Below, piece by piece: positions 27,411-32,580 of a stretch of DNA of 32,580 nt; the stretch's first letter is position 1, and every line of letters begins with the position of its first letter. Source of the stretch: Candidatus Gastranaerophilales bacterium (GTDB lineage: Bacteria > Cyanobacteriota > Vampirovibrionia > Gastranaerophilales > Gastranaerophilaceae); the NCBI GenBank assembly GCA_944326485.1, contig CALVED010000013.1, positions 1-32,580 on the forward strand, given 5' to 3'. A program made the position numbers and the translations under genes. The notes beneath the pieces are model-generated. The model had not been told where the DNA came from and searched no databases. It was given only the letters and a program-made list of their open reading frames with translations.

Positions 27411-29219
27411 ATGAAAATTTCAGCGACTTCACTAATAGGAACAAATTATTCAAATAAAATAAAAGAAGAAAATAAGAATAATGTTGTAAAAACTAATAAT
27501 AATTTTAAAATATCCAACAATACATTATCTGAAGCAATTGGAAGAAGTCAAGTTGTCTCATTTTCAGGAACAAATAAAATGAGCGGAAATACCTTTCAAC
27601 ATGATTGTTCTGAAATGTTTGGAGACAAAGAACACATTGTATATAACAAAGAAGATGGAAGTTTTACACACAAAATATTGAGAAGAGATGGTTCTTTAAA
27701 AAGACAAGAAGACTTTTTCCCAATGGATCAAACTGAAATAATAACAACTGTTGACGATATTGGAAGAAAAACAATCACATCTAAATTTCCAACAAAAGTG
27801 ATTACAGAGAAATTTAATGAAAACGGAAAAGAAACTCTTTATCATGAACAAAATTCAAATGGAAATGAAGAAAAAGTTATAACAGACTATAAAAGACAAA
27901 GAAAAGTAATTCAAGTTAATAGAAATGGAAAAAGTTACATTAAAGTAATTGACTTGAAAACCAATAAGTCCGTAACACAAGGTGATATTGTTGTAGATAG
28001 AAGGTATGATAAATATTCAGATACTTACTACACAGAAAACATAGTAACCGGTCAAGTTCTTAAAAAAGAAAAGTTCATGTCTAACGGAAAAATCGCAGCA
28101 TCTACCGAATACTCAGAAAAAACAGGTTATGTAACAAGAGAAATAATTTTTGATAAATCAACCGGCGGTTATTTTGAATATAATTATGATGATAATGGTA
28201 TAAAAACTTCATTTGTAAAAACATCAAAAGACGGAAGACTTAAAGAAGTTATAGAATATGGTAGAGATGGAAAAACAATAATAAAAGACATGGAATATCA
28301 ATATTCTAGGACAGGTGATTTAGAATATGAAATAAATTACATTCCGGGTACAGAAATTATTGACGAAGAAACAGTATATGACAATGAAGATAGCTATACA
28401 GTTTATAAATATAATAGAAATCCAAATGTTCCAAAATATGCAGAATGTTACAATGATGGAGAATTATTAGAACAAATTGCATATTATAAAGATGGAGAAA
28501 CAATATATTGCTCAAGAAAATATAAAGAAGACGGATCATATAGTGAAAGTTATTATTCTGATAACGGCTATAAGAAAGAATCAAGATATTATGCAAAAGA
28601 TGGCTTCTTATATGTATCAGCTCTATATAATACTCAAACAGGTGACTTAAGAAGTAAAACAGAATATAACAGACAAACAAAACAAAGCTTGGAAACAATA
28701 TTTAATGAAGTTTCAAAAGAAATAAAAAGAACTATATTAAGAAATGGTCAAGGTGAGATTGAAGAAAGAACTGACTTTTATGAAGATGGCAGAACACCAA
28801 AAAGGAAAATAACATATAACTATGATCGTTCATATTCAGAAACATTATATGATGAATTTGGAAGAAGAACGAGCAGAATAGAATATAATGCAGATGGAAG
28901 CCAAAAAGTTTCTTCTAGTAACAGAACAAATTCAACAACTCAACAAAGAGATAAAACAGCAACAATTGAAGACTTTTTGAAAAACATAAATGATATTTTA
29001 GCTCAAGACAATCTTCAAGAAATTTCAAGAAGAGATTGGGAAATACTTGCAAAAATCTTCGAATTAGATAATATTGATTCTGTAAAAAATATGGATCATA
29101 AAACTTATAGAAGACTTGCAATGAAGTATCATCCTGATTTGAATGCAAATAAAGATCATCTTGAAATATGTGAACAAATTCTAAGAATAATAAATCATCT
29201 TTATCATAAAAATAATTAA
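27411..29219 (+). CDS. MORN/YD-like repeat protein with C-terminal J domain
   Basis: The 602-residue product has three parts. Residues 1 to ~60 form a flexible N-terminus with VVSFSGTNKMSG. Residues ~60 to ~490 are irregular repeats of 20-25 residues built around Y-x-x-D/N-G-x turns (for example YGRDGKTIIKDMEYQ, YYKDGETIYCSRKYKEDG, YNADGSQKV), like the YwqK/MORN_2 or YD style of beta repeats. A polar linker near 490-510 leads to a helical end. The last ~65 residues carry YRRLAMKYHPDLN with HPD at 574-576 and a following helix, the second half of a J domain, which stimulates Hsp70 (DnaK) ATPase. Helix I (WEILAKIFEL) is less typical. No signal peptide. A cytoplasmic or host-directed role is possible; the function is unknown. 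Confidence 0.8.
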   Translation: MKISATSLIGTNYSNKIKEENKNNVVKTNNNFKISNNTLSEAIGRSQVVSFSGTNKMSGNTFQHDCSEMFGDKEHIVYNKEDGSFTHKILRRDGSLKRQEDFFPMDQTEIITTVDDIGRKTITSKFPTKVITEKFNENGKETLYHEQNSNGNEEKVITDYKRQRKVIQVNRNGKSYIKVIDLKTNKSVTQGDIVVDRRYDKYSDTYYTENIVTGQVLKKEKFMSNGKIAASTEYSEKTGYVTREIIFDKSTGGYFEYNYDDNGIKTSFVKTSKDGRLKEVIEYGRDGKTIIKDMEYQYSRTGDLEYEINYIPGTEIIDEETVYDNEDSYTVYKYNRNPNVPKYAECYNDGELLEQIAYYKDGETIYCSRKYKEDGSYSESYYSDNGYKKESRYYAKDGFLYVSALYNTQTGDLRSKTEYNRQTKQSLETIFNEVSKEIKRTILRNGQGEIEERTDFYEDGRTPKRKITYNYDRSYSETLYDEFGRRTSRIEYNADGSQKVSSSNRTNSTTQQRDKTATIEDFLKNINDILAQDNLQEISRRDWEILAKIFELDNIDSVKNMDHKTYRRLAMKYHPDLNANKDHLEICEQILRIINHLYHKNN

Positions 29220-29264
29220 TATTGACAATATGAACAGGAATATATATAACAATATTATGTCCGA

Positions 29265-29440
29265 GAAAAAATTCACGATAAGCTGAAAGTGTGAGTGAAT
29301 TTTTTTACAAAACGAACCAAAAATTTTGTTTTTGAGTGAGCTTGTATCCGTAGTAAAACGAAGGTGAGTAGCATTTCAAAAAGGTGAGTACTTTGTTAGC
29401 GAGGATGAGAAGGTAACAAAGTGCGATACTAGATTAAATT
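29265..29440 (+). repeat. Dispersed intergenic repeat, copy A
   Basis: The copy fills the gap between the J-domain gene and the small secreted gene. It opens with a hairpin (29266-29276 with 29295-29305, loop with CTGAAAGTGTGAG) that ends in a T-run and could terminate the J-domain transcript. A run of 24 bases (29325-29348, including GAGTGAGCTTGTAT) is identical to copy B. A second inverted pair, ACTTTGTTA and TAACAAAGT, closes the copy near 29390-29421. GTGAG words recur at about 29291, 29335, 29364 and 29384. The order and spacing match copy B at roughly 80% identity over about 120 bases. Confidence 0.85.
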
Positions 29441-29461
29441 TAATAAATAAGAGAAATATAA

Positions 29462-29833
29462 ATGCGCAAATTAATAATATTAATGTTCCTATTATTTTTA
29501 TCAATAAATGTAGTAAGTGCAGAAAACAACAAGCGACTCCCCGGAAACTCTATCGCAGACTACACACTACAAAAAGATACTATTATGCCTGCATATATTG
29601 CTGCCAGTATCAAAACTCAAGGATGTAAAAATCTATCTATTTTAACAACACAATTAACTAAAAAGCCTGAAATAGGAATAGATAAGAATAAAAGATATTA
29701 TGCAAAAACACCTTGGGAAGAAACATGGATTATAAATGCTTGCGGAAAAAACGTTTATGTACCAATTATTTTTACACAAAATACAAAAGGAACTACATAT
29801 TCTATAAAACAATCTGAAGTATACACTAAATGA
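29462..29833 (+). CDS. Small secreted protein of unknown function
   Basis: The 123-residue product starts with a clear signal peptide (MRKLIILMFLLFLSINVVSA, cleavage near 20-21). The mature part has two cysteines (about 56 and 94) that could form a disulfide. It has a beta-rich look, with PWEETWIINACGKNVYVPIIFTQ as the most conserved-looking segment. This is reminiscent of small periplasmic beta proteins, but I do not recognise a family. AAGAGA precedes the ATG at moderate spacing. It ends in TGA, showing that TGA is used as a stop by a normal-looking gene here. It follows repeat copy A and precedes a 30-bp palindrome. Confidence 0.75.
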   Translation: MRKLIILMFLLFLSINVVSAENNKRLPGNSIADYTLQKDTIMPAYIAASIKTQGCKNLSILTTQLTKKPEIGIDKNKRYYAKTPWEETWIINACGKNVYVPIIFTQNTKGTTYSIKQSEVYTK

Positions 29834-29853
29834 ATATAAAAAGTACTATATAT

Positions 29854-29883
29854 TGTGTGAATTTTTAATTAAAAATTCACACA
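29854..29883. repeat. Perfect 30-bp palindrome
   Basis: The left half, TGTGTGAATTTTTAA, is followed without spacer by its exact reverse complement. It lies 20 bases after the stop of the small secreted gene and upstream of the convergent 3' end of the EF-hand/CHAP gene. It could be a bidirectional terminator, although the T-run is inside the stem. The words GTGAATTTTT and AAAAATTCAC also form the hairpin of repeat copy A. Confidence 0.6.
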
Positions 29884-29941
29884 TAAGAATACCAAAATAA
29901 ACTCAGATTGTTTACAGCATATATTAGCTTTTCAATAGATA

Positions 29942-31741
29942 CTATGAGGTAGGAAGAAATACTGTATAAGGCAAATATGACATTTCATATTGAACTCTTA
30001 TGCAATCACTGGATTCACGACCATCACCCAAGGAAACAGATATATGACCGTGTTCACCGGCACCGCCATCTTTTGAACCATTATTGCCCCAAACTACAAT
30101 AGCACCCGGTGGTAAATTTCTTAACTCATTTAAAGGAATATCCGTAACTTCAACAAAATGGCTTGCCAAATCAGCATATTGAGGATCATTTCCTCTAAGA
30201 GCATCTGCCGCCATATAAGCAGACCTATATTCAAGTCTTACTCCATAAACTTCTTCAAGAGTATCATTAACACCTGCAAGACACCATCCTTGTGTGCCTC
30301 TTGTTGTCATTGCAGCCTGAGCAAGTTCTAATCCAATTTCTTCATTATATCTACTCATAGAATCTACACCAATATCATTTAAGTGTTCCTTGTCTTCTTT
30401 CTTTGAAATAGAAAGACTTATATTATTAATATATTCTCTTGCAGCATTAACATCAGATTGAGCAGCAGTTTTCATATTTTCTTTTGTATTATCATAGCTA
30501 TCTTGTGCTTTATTATAATTATTCATATATTGCTCAACTTTTGGATATTCTTTGGCAATTGTAGCTTCAATTTCATCCATTTCAGAGTTTAATCCATCTA
30601 GTTCAGAATTAAGTTGATCTTTTTCAGAATTCAATTTTGCCAATGTTGCTTTTTCATTTTCCCAATTTTTTAAAGCAGCTTCTTCAGCTTGTTGAGCAGC
30701 ACTTATTTGTGCTTGAAGAGCATTCATTGCAGCAACAATAGAAGCTTGCTGTTCAGCACTTTGATATGGTGTAGATTGTAATGAATGTAAAGCAGCTTCT
30801 AATGACTGCCTTGTAGCTACTGCATTGTTATAAGAAGCCTCAGCAGAAGATACAACTCCTTCTTGAGTTGTTATTTCTGATTCTTTTGCACTTATATCTG
30901 ACTTTTTGGAATCAATTTGAGATTTTTTATCATCAACTTTTTTCGCTAACGTAACATCTACTAATTCTAATTGTTGCTGATAAAGCTCATACAAATTATC
31001 AACATTTATTTGTAAACTTTGCAATTGAGGATTAGAGCCATCAATAACAGATGCTAAAACTGCTTCCTTTTCTGACAAAACTTCTTCTGCAGATGTAAGT
31101 TCAGTTTGCAGTTGTTCTTTTGTCATAAACTTAAGATCTTTTTTATTTATTCCGGTACCAACACTTGAATATCCCGAAAATGGAGAAAACCCACCAGAAA
31201 TAGCTCCACTTGCAGTAGATACACTTTGAGAAGAATAATCTATAGATGAAGTATCTAAACTAATTCCAGATGAAATACTAAAATTATTACTTTTTATTAA
31301 ATCAATACTATTTAATAAATCATCAAAAGTAACATTATCTTTATTTCCGTCTAAACCGCTTATTGTACTAACAAAATTAAGAATTTCATCATTTGATAAG
31401 TTACCATCAGTATTTACATCAATAACTTGTTTTACAGAACTATCTTTTAATAAATTATTTATTAAATCAACAGTATCGTAATTATTTATACTATCATCAT
31501 TATTTTCATGTTCAAAAGAATCCGAATTTTCTTCCGAATTACTAACTAATTTACCGTTAACTATATCCATTTTAAGTATTTCAGATACATCTATAGAAAA
31601 GATAGAAGTATCAATATCTAATTCTTCTGAAAGATAATTTTTAAACTCTTTAGAATTGAGAAAAAAACTACTATTTCCACTCTTGCCATTTATTTTTTGT
31701 AAATATTCTTCAAATCCAGGTTTAAAAATACTGAAATCCAT
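29942..31741 (-). CDS. EF-hand / coiled-coil protein with CHAP-like C-terminus
   Basis: From ATG 31741 (AAGGAG four bases upstream) the protein is 599 residues; the frame opens at 31762. An acidic Asn/Ser/Asp-rich N-terminus contains an EF-hand-like loop DVNTDGNLSNDE (108-119), then LDGNKDNVTFDD as a degenerate second one. A Ser/Gly-rich segment follows (about 155-200). A long helical coiled coil covers about 205-450, rich in Ala, Gln, Glu and Lys. The C-terminal ~120 residues hold GWCLAGVND with Cys487, PPGAIVVWGN and GEHGHISVSLGDG with His566, a Cys-His arrangement like CHAP or NlpC/P60 amidases of peptidoglycan. There is no N-terminal signal peptide, so export would need another route. A good promoter lies upstream. 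Confidence 0.78.
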   Translation of the reverse strand: MDFSIFKPGFEEYLQKINGKSGNSSFFLNSKEFKNYLSEELDIDTSIFSIDVSEILKMDIVNGKLVSNSEENSDSFEHENNDDSINNYDTVDLINNLLKDSSVKQVIDVNTDGNLSNDEILNFVSTISGLDGNKDNVTFDDLLNSIDLIKSNNFSISSGISLDTSSIDYSSQSVSTASGAISGGFSPFSGYSSVGTGINKKDLKFMTKEQLQTELTSAEEVLSEKEAVLASVIDGSNPQLQSLQINVDNLYELYQQQLELVDVTLAKKVDDKKSQIDSKKSDISAKESEITTQEGVVSSAEASYNNAVATRQSLEAALHSLQSTPYQSAEQQASIVAAMNALQAQISAAQQAEEAALKNWENEKATLAKLNSEKDQLNSELDGLNSEMDEIEATIAKEYPKVEQYMNNYNKAQDSYDNTKENMKTAAQSDVNAAREYINNISLSISKKEDKEHLNDIGVDSMSRYNEEIGLELAQAAMTTRGTQGWCLAGVNDTLEEVYGVRLEYRSAYMAADALRGNDPQYADLASHFVEVTDIPLNELRNLPPGAIVVWGNNGSKDGGAGEHGHISVSLGDGRESSDCIRVQYEMSYLPYTVFLPTS

Positions 31742-31753
31742 AATTCTCCTTAT

Positions 31754-31782
31754 AGTATACAAATTTATATATATATCGACAA
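31754..31782 (-). promoter_or_regulatory. Promoter of the EF-hand/CHAP-like gene
   Basis: On the minus strand TTGTCG (31782-31777) and TATACT (31759-31754) are separated by 17 bases, and AAGGAG follows before ATG 31741. It lies between repeat copy B and the gene, so the repeat is not in the leader of this transcript. Confidence 0.6.
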
Positions 31783-31849
31783 AAAAGTAAAAAACTTTAT
31801 ATTATATATAAATATTTGTAAATGAGAAGATTATTTAATACAGTATTGA

Positions 31850-32005
31850 AGTTTTTTACCGAGTCATCAACTATAACAAAGTACTAAAATTTTGAAAGTC
31901 CTGCTCACCCTCTTTTCACTATAGATACAAGCTCACTCAAAAACAAAGTTTTTTGTTTATTTTGTAAAAAAATTTTACTCACACTCTCAGATAATAAAAA
32001 TTTTA
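31850..32005 (-). repeat. Dispersed intergenic repeat, copy B
   Basis: This is the reverse-strand partner of copy A, with the same order of elements: hairpin (arms about 32004-31995 and 31977-31967), the 24 identical bases (31947-31924), a GGGTGAGCAG segment and a TTAGTACTTTGTTA tail near 31888-31875. In the hairpin the outer sequence TTCAC/GTGAA of copy A is replaced by A-T pairs (TTTTA/TAAAA with one bulge), so pairing is kept although bases differ. The hairpin overlaps the stop codon of the GNAT gene and probably acts as its terminator. Confidence 0.85.
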
Positions 32006-32440
32006 TTTCTTCATAACTATATATGGTAAAACTTTAAAACCAGCTTTTTTATATACATAAACAGCATGCTGATTTTCATTTTCAACTTCAAGCTTATATA
32101 AAACATTTTTATAATTAGATTCTATATATTTAAAAAATTCGCGAATTATCCCTTTTCCTCTAAAATTATTTTTTAAAAATAAATCTTCAAACCATATACA
32201 AGTTTTACCAAATTCAGTAGAATATCCCTTTGAAATAATTGCATATCCGGCAATTATTCCATCAGAAACAAACATAAAGCCTTCAAGAAAAGGATTATCA
32301 TTAATACAATTATTAAAATTAGCATTAAATATTTCTTTTGAGCCATTTGTTGAAACAGCTGAAGATGAATAGAAATCATGCATCATAGATATTACTTCAT
32401 TTCTATCAGATATTAACATTTTTCTAATTAAAACAGACAT
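32003..32440 (-). CDS. GNAT-family N-acetyltransferase
   Basis: From ATG 32440 (the frame opens at a TTG at 32446) the protein is 145 residues and forms a single GNAT domain. IRKMLISDRNEVISMMHDFY is the first strand and helix. IAGYAIISKGYS and IWFEDLFLKNNFRGKG follow, the latter being motif A with the acetyl-CoA pyrophosphate loop R-G-K-G. YKLEVENENQHAVYVYKKAGFKVLPY is the end of motif B. It acetylates an amine of an unknown small molecule or protein. No strong ribosome site is seen. The stop codon overlaps the first hairpin of repeat copy B. It is downstream of tRNA-Phe on the same strand, with a terminator between. Confidence 0.87.
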   Translation of the reverse strand: MSVLIRKMLISDRNEVISMMHDFYSSSAVSTNGSKEIFNANFNNCINDNPFLEGFMFVSDGIIAGYAIISKGYSTEFGKTCIWFEDLFLKNNFRGKGIIREFFKYIESNYKNVLYKLEVENENQHAVYVYKKAGFKVLPYIVMKK

Positions 32441-32475
32441 AAACAAACTTTCTATTAATAATAAAAAATATAAAT

Positions 32476-32499
32476 AAAAAAACCAGTCTATGACTGGTT
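32476..32499 (-). terminator. Terminator downstream of tRNA-Phe
   Basis: On the minus strand AACCAGTC pairs with GACTGGTT around a three-base loop (32499-32481) and is followed by T's (32480-32476). It separates tRNA-Phe from the GNAT gene. Confidence 0.82.
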
Positions 32500-32503
32500 A
32501 AAA

Positions 32504-32579
32504 TGGTGCCACAACTCGGAATCGAACCAAGGACACAGGGATTTTCAGTCCCTTGCTCTACCAACTGAGCTATTGTGGC
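32504..32579 (-). tRNA. tRNA-Phe (GAA)
   Basis: A complete cloverleaf is on the minus strand. The acceptor GCCACAA pairs with TTGTGGC. The D arm has GCTCAGTTGGTAGAGC, the anticodon loop is CTGAAAA with anticodon GAA, and the T arm has GGTTCGATTCC. The discriminator is A and the terminal CCA is encoded, unlike the tRNA-Met at 5230. The gene reaches one base from the window end, so its promoter is outside. Confidence 0.96.
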
Positions 32580-32580
32580 T

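Overview
The window is about 70% A+T and reads as part of a chromosome from a low-GC, probably gut-associated Gram-negative bacterium. My best guess is the non-photosynthetic cyanobacterial relatives (Gastranaerophilales / Melainabacteria). The support is indirect: a cyanobacterial-type small HNH protein, a short serine acetyltransferase, an AsmA-like envelope protein that implies an outer membrane, and a set of lineage-specific-looking proteins that carry a Ser-Phe-containing N-terminus. No marker gene in the window settles the taxonomy.

Layout. 1-5220 is an accessory region. It holds a degenerate intergenic repeat, a broken polymorphic-toxin-like gene with a repetitive insert (300-1439), a large inverted repeat, a 550-residue protein of unknown function on the minus strand, and a minus-strand pair encoding a TupA-like ATP-grasp protein and a SAM methyltransferase. 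It ends at a tRNA-Met whose 3' end faces it. 5350-9640 is housekeeping: a ROK sugar kinase, hibernation factor HPF, LeuD, a DUF2582-type winged-helix protein, and a tyrS-cysE operon, with clear promoters and Rho-independent terminators. 9680-13734 carries a small acidic protein, a two-subunit chromate-type transporter, an HNH endonuclease, a papain/transglutaminase-like protein and a DJ-1/PfpI protein. 13735-19220 is a tightly packed minus-strand operon: ligA, a two-TM protein, a SIMPL-domain protein, a HisC-HAD phosphatase fusion, and hisB.

19286-26686 contains a PLP decarboxylase / radical SAM pair, a K+/H+-type antiporter, an EamA transporter and an 878-residue AsmA-like protein. 26689-32440 is rich in lineage-specific genes: a second papain-like protein, a protein of MORN/YD-like repeats ending in a J domain, a small secreted protein, an EF-hand/coiled-coil/CHAP-like protein and a GNAT acetyltransferase. 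tRNA-Phe closes the window.

Main points of interest: (i) a dispersed intergenic repeat of about 150 bp, present as two strong copies (29265-29440 plus, 31850-32005 minus) with a structurally conserved hairpin; (ii) a HisC-HAD fusion overlapping hisB, which could supply histidine steps 6-8 from two genes; (iii) two unlinked Cys-His-Asp proteins with a shared core; (iv) a J domain at the end of a repeat protein; (v) a radical SAM enzyme whose auxiliary-cluster-like cysteines are N-terminal; (vi) in-frame TGA codons in the toxin-like gene. None of these was tested by a database search.
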